Origin: Argentina anserina | Lineage: Eukaryota > Streptophyta > Magnoliopsida > Rosales > Rosaceae | Direction: 5' to 3' | Length of the DNA stretch: 64,000 bases | NCBI RefSeq assembly: GCF_933775445.1 | Contig: NW_026089419.1 | Location: forward strand, 310,001 to 374,000 | Shown here: piece after piece, positions 54,405 to 64,000 of the stretch | How the letters are laid out: the number at the start of each line of letters is the position of its first letter | Numbering within the stretch: position 1 is the stretch's first letter | The notes under the pieces: model-generated | Database searches by the model: none | What the model was told of the DNA's origin: nothing | The model's input: only the letters and a program-made list of their open reading frames with translations | Made by a program: the position numbers and the translations under genes

Positions 54405-55834
54405 GATACTCAAACGAGAAATGAAAAGATACACAATTGGAATAGTAAAGATACGCAAACGATGTAAAGATACACAATTGGAATAGTAAAGATACGCAAA
54501 CGATGTAAAGATACTCAGTTTGAAAGAAACACACTCCCACACTTGCAAAACTCTCAAATACAATAGAAACTCGCATTAGAAGCCTTACAGAAAGATACTC
54601 AAACGAGAAATGAAAAGATACACAATTGGAATAGTAAAGATACGCAAACGATGTAAAGATACTCAGTTTGAAAGAAACACACTCCCACACTTGCAAAACT
54701 CTCAAATACAATAGAAACTCGCATCAGAAGCCTTACAGAAAGATACTCAAACGAGAAATGAAAAGATACACAATTGGAATAGTAAAGATACGCAAACGAT
54801 GTAAAGATACAGAATTGGAATAGTAAAGATACGCAAACGATGTAAAGATACTCAGTTTGAAAGAAACACACTCCGACACTTGCAAAACTCTCAAATACAA
54901 TAGAAACTCGCATCAGAAGCCTTACAGAAAGATACTCAAACGAGAAATGAAAAGATACACAATTGGAATAGTAAAGATACGCAAACGATGTAAAGATACA
55001 CAATTGGAATAGTAAAGATACGCAAACGATGTAAAGATACTCAGTTTGAAAGAAACACACTCCCACACTTGCAAAACTCTCAAATACAATAGAAACTCGC
55101 ATCAGAAGCCTTAGAGAAAGATACTCAAACGAGAAATGAAAAGATACACAATTGGAATAGTAAAGATACGCAAACGATGTAAAGATACACAATTGGAATA
55201 GTAAAGATACGCAAACGATGTAAAGATACTCAGTTTGAAAGAAACACACTCCCACACTTGCAAAACTCTCAAATACAATAGAAACTCGCATCAGAAGCCT
55301 TACAGAAAGATACTCAAACGAGAAATGAAAAGATACACAATTGGAATAGTAAAGATACGCAAACGATGTAAAGATACACAATTGGAATAGTAAAGATACG
55401 CAAACGATGTAAAGATACTCAGTTTGAAAGAAACACACTCCCACACTTGCAAAACTCTCAAATACAATAGAAACTCGCATCAGAAGCCTTACAGAAAGAT
55501 ACTCAAACGAGAAATGAAAAGATACACAATTGGAATAGTAAAGATACGCAAACGATGTAAAGATACACAATTGGAATAGTAAAGATACGCAAACGATGTA
55601 AAGATACTCAGTTTGAAAGAAACACACTCCCACACTTGCAAAACTCTCAAATACAATAGAAACTCGCATCAGAAGCCTTACAGAAAGATACTCAAACGAG
55701 AAATGAAAAGATACACAATTGGAATAGTAAAGATACGCAAACGATGTAAAGATACTCAGTTTGAAAGAAACACACTCCCACACTTGCAAAACTCTCAAAT
55801 ACAATAGAAACTCGCATCAGAAGCCTTACAGAAA

Positions 55835-58236
55835 GATACTCAAACGAGAAATGAAAAGATACACAATTGGAATAGTAAAGATACGCAAACGATGTAAAGA
55901 TACACAATTGGAATAGTAAAGATACGCAAACGATGTAAAGATACTCAGTTTGAAAGAAACACACTCCCACACTTGCAAAACTCTCAAATTCAATAGAAAC
56001 TCGCATCTGAAAGCCTTACAGAAAGATACTCAAACGAGAAATGAAAAGATACACAATTGGAATAGTAAAGATACGCAAACGATGTAAAGATACTCAGTTT
56101 GAAAGAAACACACTCCCACACTTGCAAAACTCTCAAATACAATAGAAACTCGCATCAGAAGCCTTACAGAAAGATACTCAAACGAGAAATGAAAAGATAC
56201 ACAATTGGAATAGTAAAGATACGCAAACGATGTAAAGATACACAATTGGAATAGTAAAGATACGCAAACGATGTAAAGATACTCAGTTTGAAAGAAACAC
56301 ACTCCCACACTTGCAAAACTCTCAAATACAATAGAAACTCGCATTAGAAGCCTTACAGAAAGATACTCAAACGAGAAATGAAAAGATACACAATTGGAAT
56401 AGTAAAGATACGCAAACGATGTAAAGATACTCAGTTTGAAAGAAACACACTCCCACACTTGCAAAACTCTCAAATACAATAGAAACTCGCATCAGAAGCC
56501 TTACAGAAAGATACTCAAACGAGAAATGAAAAGATACACAATTGGAATAGTAAAGATACGCAAACGATGTAAAGATACTCAGTTTGAAAGAAACACACTC
56601 CCACACTTGCAAAACTCTCAAATACAATAGAAACTCGCATCAGAAGCCTTACAGAAAGATACTCAAACGAGAAATGAAAAGATACACAATTGGAATAGTA
56701 AAGATACGCAAACGATGTAAAGATACACAATTGGAATAGTAAAGATACGCAAACGATGTAAAGATACTTAGTTTGAAAGAAACACACTCCCACACTTGCA
56801 AAACTCTCAAATACAATAGAAACTCGCATTAGAAGCCTTACAGAAAGATACTCAAACGAGAAATGAAAAGATACACAATTGGAATAGTAAAGATACGCAA
56901 ACGATGTAAAGATACTCAGTTTGAAAGAAACACACTCCCACACTTGCAAAACTCTCAAATACAATAGAAACTCGCATCAGAAGCCTTACAGAAAGATACT
57001 CAAACGAGAAATGAAAAGATACACAATTGGAATAGTAAAGATACGCAAACGATGTAAAGATACACAATTGGAATAGTAAAGATACGCAAACGATGTAAAG
57101 ATACTCAGTTTGAAAGAAACACACTCCCACACTTGCAAAACTCTCAAATTCAATAGAAACTCGCATCTGAAAGCCTTACAGAAAGATACTCATACGAGAA
57201 ATGAAAAGATACACAATTGGAATAGTAAAGATACGCAAACGATGTAAAGATACTCAGTTTGAAAGAAACACACTCCCACACTTGCAAAACTCTTAAATAC
57301 AATAGAAACTCGCATCAGAAGCCTTACAGAAAGATACTCAAACGAGAAATGAAAAGATACACAATTGGAATAGTAAAGATACGCAAACGATGTAAAGATA
57401 CAGAATTGGAATAGTAAAGATACGCAAACGATGTAAAGATACTCAGTTTGAAAGAAACACACTCCGACACTTGCAAAACTCTCAAATACAATAGAAACTC
57501 GCATCAGAAGCCTTACAGAAAGATACTCAAACGAGAAATGAAAAGATACACAATTTGAATAGTAAAGATACGCAAACGATGTAAAGAGACACAATTGGAA
57601 TAGTAAAGATACGCAAACGATGTAAAGATACTCAGTTTGAAAGAAACACACTCCCACACTTGCAAAACTCTCAAATACAATAGAAACTCGCATCAGAAGC
57701 CTTACAGAAAGATACTCAAACGAGAAATGAAAAGATACACAATTGGAATAGTAAAGATACGCAAACGATGTAAAGATACACAATTGGAATAGTAAAGATA
57801 CGCAAACGATGTAAAGATACTCAGTTTGAAAGAAACACACTCCCACACTTGCAAAACTCTCAAATACAATAGAAACTCGCATCAGAAGCCTTACAGAAAG
57901 ATACTCAAACGAGAAATGAAAAGATACACAATTGGAATAGTAAAGATACGCAAACGATGTAAAGATACACAATTGGAATAGTAAAGATACGCAAACGATG
58001 TAAAGATACTCAGTTTGAAAGAAACACACTCCCACACTTGCAAAACTCTCTAATACAATAGAAACTCGCATCAGAAGCCTTACAGAAAGATACTCAAACG
58101 AGAAATGAAAAGATACACAATTGGAATAGTAAAGATACGCAAACGATGTAAAGATACTCAGTTTGAAAGAAACACACTCCCACACTTGCAAAACTCTCAA
58201 ATACAATAGAAACTCGCATCAGAAGCCTTACAGAAA
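55835..58236 (+). repeat. 2,402-bp unit, occurrence 2
   Basis: Same 14-monomer order as occurrence 1, separated from it by eight other monomers (54,405-55,834). It is followed immediately by occurrence 3, so a tandem duplication of exactly this unit followed the 3,832-bp duplication. Confidence 0.9.
56995..57710 (+). repeat. 716-bp module, occurrence 10
   Basis: Copy of occurrence 9 at +3,832, with GATACGC and a private CAATTTGAATAG in the last monomer. Confidence 0.9.
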
Positions 58237-60301
58237 GATACTCAAACGAGAAATGAAAAGATACACAATTGGAATAGTAAAGATACGCAAACGATGTAAA
58301 GATACACAATTGGAATAGTAAAGATACGCAAACGATGTAAAGATACTCAGTTTGAAAGAAACACACTCCCACACTTGCAAAACTCTCAAATTCAATAGAA
58401 ACTCGCATCTGAAAGCCTTACAGAAAGATACTCAAACGAGAAATGAAAAGATACACAATTGGAATAGTAAAGATACGCAAACGATGTAAAGATACTCAGT
58501 TTGAAAGAAACACACTCCCACACTTGCAAAACTCTCAAATACAATAGAAACTCGCATCAGAAGCCTTACAGAAAGATACTCAAACGAGAAATGAAAAGAT
58601 ACACAATTGGAATAGTAAAGATACGCAAACGATGTAAAGATACACAATTGGAATAGTAAAGATACGCAAACGATGTAAAGATACTCAGTTTGAAAGAAAC
58701 ACACTCCCACACTTGCAAAACTCTCAAATACAATAGAAACTCGCATTAGAAGCCTTACAGAAAGATACTCAAACGAGAAATGAAAAGATACACAATTGGA
58801 ATAGTAAAGATACGTAAACGATGTAAAGATACTCAGTTTGAAAGAAACACACTCCCACACTTGCAAAACTCTCAAATACAATAGAAACTCGCATCAGAAG
58901 CCTTACAGAAAGATACTCAAACGAGAAATGAAAAGATACACAATTGGAATAGTAAAGATACGCAAACGATGTAAAGATACTCAGTTTGAAAGAAACACAC
59001 TCCCACACTTGCAAAACTCTCAAATACAATAGAAACTCGCATCAGAAGCCTTACAGAAAGATACTCAAACGAGAAATGAAAAGATACACAATTGGAATAG
59101 TAAAGATACGCAAACGATGTAAAGATACACAATTGGAATAGTAAAGATACGCAAACGATGTAAAGATACTCAGTTTGAAAGAAACACACTCCCACACTTG
59201 CAAAACTCTCAAATACAATAGAAACTCGCATTAGAAGCCTTACAGAAAGATACTCAAACGAGAAATGAAAAGATACACAATTGGAATAGTAAAGATACGC
59301 AAACGATGTAAAGATACTCAGTTTGAAAGAAACACACTCCCACACTTGCAAAACTCTCAAATACAATAGAAACTCGCATCAGAAGCCTTACAGAAAGATA
59401 CTCAAACGAGAAATGAAAAGATACACAATTGGAATAGTAAAGATACGCAAACGATGTAAAGATACACAATTGGAATAGTAAAGATACGCAAACGATGTAA
59501 AGATACTCAGTTTGAAAGAAACACACTCCCACACTTGCAAAACTCTCAAATTCAATAGAAACTCGCATCTGAAAGCCTTACAGAAAGATACTCATACGAG
59601 AAATGAAAAGATACACAATTGGAATAGTAAATATACGCAAACGATGTAAAGATACTCAGTTTGAAAGAAACACACTCCCACACTTGCAAAACTCTTAAAT
59701 ACAATAGAAACTCGCATCAGAAGCCTTACAGAAAGATACTCAAACGAGAAATGAAAAGATACACAATTGGAATAGTAAAGATACGCAAACGATGTAAAGA
59801 TACAGAATTGGAATAGTAAAGATACGCAAACGATGTAAAGATACTCAGTTTGAAAGAAACACACTCCGACACTTGCAAAACTCTCAAATACAATAGAAAC
59901 TCGCATCAGAAGCCTTACAGAAAGATACTCAAACGAGAAATGAAAAGATACACAATTGGAATAGTAAAGATACGCAAACGATGTAAAGAGACACAATTGG
60001 AATAGTAAAGATACGCAAACGATGTAAAGATACTCAGTTTGAAAGAAACACACTCCCACACTTGCAAAACTCTCAAATACAATAGAAACTCGCATCAGAA
60101 GCCTTACAGAAAGATACTCAAACGAGAAATGAAAAGATACACAATTGGAATAGTAAAGATACGCAAACGATGTAAAGATACACAATTGGAATAGTAAAGA
60201 TACGCAAACGATGTAAAGATACTCAGTTTGAAAGAAACACACTCCCACACTTGCAAAACTCTCAAATACAATAGAAACTCGCATCAGAAGCCTTACAGAA
60301 A
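58237..60301 (+). repeat. 2,402-bp unit, occurrence 3 (lacks the last two monomers)
   Basis: Twelve of 14 monomers match. At 60,302 a 148-bp CTCCGACAC monomer appears where the unit would have a 189-bp CTCTAATAC monomer. Private changes are GATACGTAAACG near 58,811 and GTAAATATACG near 59,630. Confidence 0.88.
59397..60112 (+). repeat. 716-bp module, occurrence 11
   Basis: Copy of occurrence 10 at +2,402. It has a private GTAAATATACG in the 148-bp monomer. Confidence 0.9.
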
Positions 60302-60638
60302 GATACTCAAACGAGAAATGAAAAGATACACAATTGGAATAGTAAAGATACGCAAACGATGTAAAGATACTCAGTTTGAAAGAAACACACTCCGACACTT
60401 GCAAAACTCTCAAATACAATAGAAACTCGCATCAGAAGCCTTACAGAAAGATACTCAAACGAGAAATGAAAAGATACACAATTGGAATAGTAAAGATACG
60501 CAAACGATGTAAAGATACACAATTGGGATAGTAAAGATACGCAAACGATGTAAAGATACTCAGTTTGAAAGAAACACACTCCCACACTTGCAAAACTCTC
60601 AAATACAATAGAAACTCGCATCAGAAGCCTTAGAGAAA
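59397..60638 (+). repeat. 2,525-bp spaced segment, copy 1
   Basis: The seven-monomer order (T-type 190, 148, 189, 189, 189, 148, 189) recurs at 61,922-63,163 at +2,525, including the CTCCGACAC 148-bp monomer and the TTAGAG marker. A private AATTGGGATAG lies near 60,525. Confidence 0.85.
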
Positions 60639-61246
60639 GATACTCAAACGAGAAATGAAAAGATACACAATTGGAATAGTAAAGATACGCAAACGATGTA
60701 AAGATACACAATTGGAATAGTAAAGATACGCAAACGATGTAAAGATACACAATTGGAATAGTAAAGATACGCAAACGATGTAAAGATACTCAGTTTGAAA
60801 GAAACACACTCCCACACTTGCAAAACTCTCAAATACAATAGAAACGCGCATCAGAAGCCTTACAGAAAGATACTCAAACGAGAAATGAAAAGATACACAA
60901 TTGGAATAGTAAAGATACGCAAACGATGTAAAGATACACAATTGGAATAGTAAAGATACACAAACGATGTAAAGATACTCAGTTTGAAAGAAACACACTC
61001 CCACACTTGCAAAACTCTCAAATACAATAGAAACTCGCATCAAAAGCCTTACAGAAAGATACTCAAACGAGAAATGAAGAGATACACAATTGGAATAGTA
61101 AAGATACGCAAACGATGTAAAGATACACAATTGGAATAGTAAAGATACGCAAACGATGTAAAGATACTCAGTTTGAAAGAAACACACTCCCACACTTGCA
61201 AAACTCTCAAATACAATAGAAACTCGCATCAGAAGCCTTACAGAAA

Positions 61247-61395
61247 GATACTCAAACGAGAAATGAAAAGATACACAATTGGAATAGTAAAGATACGCAA
61301 ACGATGTAAAGATACTCAGTTTGAAAGAAACACACTCCCACACTTGCAAAACTCTCAAATTCAATAGAAACTCGCATCTGAAAGCCTTACAGAAA
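61247..61395 (+). repeat. 149-bp monomer: one sub-repeat with a T-type ending
   Basis: The only T-type constant segment (CTCAAATTC, CATCTGAAAGCC) on a single-sub-repeat monomer; all other T-types have two, except 12,760 with three. It shows that sub-repeat number and constant-segment type can be reassorted. Confidence 0.88.
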
Positions 61396-61921
61396 GATAC
61401 TCAAACGAGAAATGAAAAGATACACAATTGGAATAGTAAAGATACGCAAACGATGTAAAGATACACAATTGGAATAGTAAAGATACGCAAACGATGTAAA
61501 GATACTCAGTTTGAAAGAAACACACTCCCACACTTGCAAAACTCTCAAATACAATAGAAACTCGCATCAGAAGCCTTACAGAAAGATACTCAAACGAGAA
61601 ATGAAAAGATACACAATTGGAATAGTAAAGATACGCAAACGATGTAAAGATACACAATTGGAATAGTAAAGATACGCAAACGATGTAAAGATACTCAGTT
61701 TGAAAGAAACACACTCCCACACTTGCAAAACTCTCAAATACAATAGAAACTCGCATTAGAAGCCTTACAGAAAGATACTCAAACGAGAAATGAAAAGATA
61801 CACAATTGGAATAGTAAAGATACGCAAACGATGTAAAGATACTCAGTTTGAAAGAAACACACTCCCACACTTGCAAAACTCTCAAATCCAATAGAAACTC
61901 GCATCAGAAGCCTTACAGAAA

Positions 61922-62637
61922 GATACTCAAACGAGAAATGAAAAGATACACAATTGGAATAGTAAAGATACGCAAACGATGTAAAGATACACAATTGGAA
62001 TAGTAAAGATACGCAAACGATGTAAAGATACTCAGTTTGAAAGAAACACACTCCCACACTTGCAAAACTCTCAAATTCAATAGAAACTCGCATCTGAAAG
62101 CCTTACAGAAAGATACTCATACGAGAAATGAAAAGATACACAATTGGAATAGTAAAGATACGCAAACGATGTAAAGATACTCAGTTTGAAAGAAACACAC
62201 TCCCACACTTGCAAAACTCTTAAATACAATAGAAACTCGCATCAGAAGCCTTACAGAAAGATACTCAAACGAGAAATGAAAAGATACACAATTGGAATAG
62301 TAAAGATACGCAAACGATGTAAAGATACAGAATTGGAATAGTAAAGATACGCAAACGATGTAAAGATACTCAGTTTGAAAGAAACACACTCCGACACTTG
62401 CAAAACTCTCAAATACAATAGAAACTCGCATCAGAAGCCTTACAGAAAGATACTCAAACGAGAAATGAAAAGATACACAATTGGAATAGTAAAGATACGC
62501 AAACGATGTAAAGAGACACAATTGGAATAGTAAAGATACGCAAACGATGTAAAGATACTCAGTTTGAAAGAAACAAACTCCCACACTTGCAAAACTCTCA
62601 AATACAATAGAAACTCGCATCAGAAGCCTTACAGAAA
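61922..62637 (+). repeat. 716-bp module, occurrence 12
   Basis: Copy of occurrence 11 at +2,525 and the last complete module in the window; GATACGC subfamily. Confidence 0.9.
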
Positions 62638-63163
62638 GATACTCAAACGAGAAATGAAAAGATACACAATTGGAATAGTAAAGATACGCAAACGATGTAA
62701 AGATACACAATTGGAATAGTAAAGATACGCAAACGATGTAAAGATACTCAGTTTGAAAGAAACACACTCCCACACTTGCAAAACTCTCAAATACAATAGA
62801 AACTCGCATCAGAAGCCTTACAGAAAGATACTCAAACGAGAAATGAAAAGATACACAATTGGAATAGTAAAGATACGCAAACGATGTAAAGATACTCAGT
62901 TTGAAAGAAACACACTCCGACACTTGCAAAACTCTCAAATACAATAGAAACTCGCATCAGAAGCCTTACAGAAAGATACTCAAACGAGAAATGAAAAGAT
63001 ACACAATTGGAATAGTAAAGATACGCAAACGATGTAAAGATACACAATTGGAATAGTAAAGATACGCAAACGATGTAAAGATACTCAGTTTGAAAGAAAC
63101 ACACTCCCACACTTGCAAAACTCTCAAATACAATAGAAACTCGCATCAGAAGCCTTAGAGAAA
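61922..63163 (+). repeat. 2,525-bp spaced segment, copy 2
   Basis: Mirrors 59,397-60,638. A private AAACAAACTCC lies near 62,573. After it the order is 148 (CTTAAATAC), 189 (GAGACAC), 230, 148, which looks like a shortened version of the 716-bp module context. Confidence 0.85.
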
Positions 63164-63878
63164 GATACTCAAACGAGAAATGAAAAGATACACAATTGGA
63201 ATAGTAAAGATACGCAAACGATGTAAAGATACTCAGTTTGAAAGAAACACACTCCCACACTTGCAAAACTCTTAAATACAATAGAAACTCGCATCAGAAG
63301 CCTTACAGAAAGATACTCAAACGAGAAATGAAAAGATACACAATTGGAATAGTAAAGATACGCAAACGATGTAAAGAGACACAATTGGAATAGTAAAGAT
63401 ACGCAAACGATGTAAAGATACTCAGTTTGAAAGAAACACACTCCCACACTTGCAAAACTCTCAAATACAATAGAAACTCGCATCAGAAGCCTTACAGAAA
63501 GATACTCAAACGAGAAATGAAAAGATACACAATTGGAATAGTAAAGATACGCAAACGATGTAAAGATACACAATTGGAATAGTAAAGATACGCAAACGAT
63601 GTAAAGATACACAATTGGAATAGTAAAGATACGCAAACGATGTAAAGATACTCAGTTTGAAAGAAACACACTCCCACACTTGCAAAACTCTCAAATACAA
63701 TAGAAACTCGCATCAGAAGCCTTACAGAAAGATACTCAAACGAGAAATGAAAAGATACACAATTGGAATAGTAAAGATACGCAAACGATGTAAAGATACT
63801 CAGTTTGAAAGAAACACACTCCGACACTTGCAAAACTCTCAAATACAATAGAAACTCACATCAGAAGCCTTACAGAAA

Positions 63879-64000
63879 GATACTCAAACGAGAAATGAAA
63901 AGATACACAATTGGAATAGTAAAGATACGCAAACGATGTAAAGATACACAATTGGAATAGTAAAGATACGCAAACGATGTAAAGATACTCAGTTTGAAAG
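63879..64000 (+). repeat. Partial monomer at the right edge
   Basis: Leader, two 41-mers and the first 17 bases of a constant segment, cut by the window end. The preceding monomer has a private CTCACATC near 63,856. The array clearly continues beyond the window. Confidence 0.95.

Larger units (their letters stand above)
51477..55308 (+). repeat. 3,832-bp tandem unit, copy 1 (22 monomers)
   Basis: No 230-bp monomer occurs in this unit and eight of its 22 monomers are 148 bp, a clear shift from the centre of the window. Markers are GCATTAGAAG (52,511 and 52,996), ACTCATACGAG (53,358), GAGACAC (53,754) and CTCTAATAC (54,217). All recur at +3,832 until 58,237. Confidence 0.9.
55309..58236 (+). 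repeat. 3,832-bp tandem unit, copy 2 (partial, 2.9 kb)
   Basis: Reproduces copy 1 through the 148-bp monomer at 58,089, including CTCTAATAC near 58,049. It then switches to the 2,402-bp period at 58,237. Private changes include GATACTTAG at 56,764 and CAATTTGAATAG near 57,551. Confidence 0.9.
1..64000 (+). repeat. Tandem satellite DNA array covering the entire window
   Basis: Every segment matches one monomer family in the same orientation, with no interruption by unique sequence, transposon or inverted monomer. Walking from one GATACTC leader to the next gives 347 monomers, the first lacking 2 bases and the last cut at 64,000. Lengths follow 107 + 41n, with n=1 to 4. Most monomers differ from the consensus by only a few bases, which implies recent homogenisation. 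Arrays of this size with multi-kilobase higher-order units are known from eukaryotic centromeric and pericentromeric heterochromatin. That this array is centromeric is inference; nothing in the sequence proves it. I do not recognise the family, and neither array edge is in the window. Confidence 0.98.

Noticed and set aside
54599..55804. 401-codon minus-strand frame as a real repetitive membrane protein gene
   Set aside because: The same translated repeat appears in every frame along the array, frame is lost at 148-, 190- and 230-bp monomers, there is no unique N- or C-terminal sequence, and variants do not avoid amino-acid changes.
1..64000. Telomeric or rDNA spacer repeat
   Set aside because: There is no short G-rich telomere motif and no rRNA coding sequence. 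The monomer length variation in 41-bp steps does resemble some spacer sub-repeats, but no ribosomal gene flanks are visible.
1..64000. Transposon or insertion element interrupting the array
   Set aside because: Every leader-to-leader interval is accounted for by 107 + 41n bp (or a 1-bp variant, or the single 144-bp deletion), leaving no room for an insertion.

Overview
The whole 64-kb window is one uninterrupted, head-to-tail tandem satellite array. I find no protein-coding gene, RNA gene, mobile element, CRISPR array or unique flanking sequence. Every base fits one repeat family in one orientation. I do not recognise the family by name. The context is eukaryotic: long homogeneous arrays of about 150-190 bp monomers with higher-order repeats are typical of centromeric or other constitutive heterochromatin. 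The consensus monomer is A-rich on the + strand (89 A, 35 T, 30 G, 35 C per 189 bp by my count, about 34% GC). CpG is not depleted. I cannot name the organism.

The monomer has three parts. First comes a 23-bp leader starting GATACTC. Next come n copies of a 41-bp sub-repeat, itself made of a 22-bp and a 19-bp half that both start with GATAC. Last is an 84-bp constant segment. Monomer length is therefore 107 + 41n. Walking the window by hand from leader to leader gives 347 monomers, two of them cut by the window ends. 78 have n=1 (148 bp), about 228 have n=2 (189 bp, or 190 bp in a diagnostic sub-type called T-type here), 37 have n=3 (230 bp), 2 have n=4 (271 bp) and one is a 144-bp deletion derivative.

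Layout. From 1 to 3,843 lies an older-looking left block with three related copies of a roughly 1.3-1.4 kb unit. From 3,844 to 10,571 lie two tandem copies of an 18-monomer, 3,364-bp higher-order repeat. From 10,572 to 15,786 is a transition block. From 15,787 to 31,969 is a 16,183-bp block A, largely repeated as block B at 31,970-43,466. Inside A a 4,201-bp unit is tandemly doubled, whereas B has it once. From 42,332 to 51,057 a 5,403-bp period runs. From 51,477 to 63,163 overlapping tandem periods of 3,832, 2,402 and 2,525 bp run. A four-monomer, 716-bp module recurs 12 times from 13.6 kb rightward and appears to be the core shared by most higher-order units.

No genes work together here. 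The long reading frames on the minus strand (up to 401 codons) exist because the 189-bp monomer is exactly 63 codons and the T-poor + strand gives a stop-poor complement. They lose frame at each 148-, 190- or 230-bp monomer and are not genes. The real content is a record of satellite evolution: nested amplification at about 21 bp, 41 bp, 148-230 bp and 1.8-16 kb, with several recombination junctions resolvable to within tens of bases.
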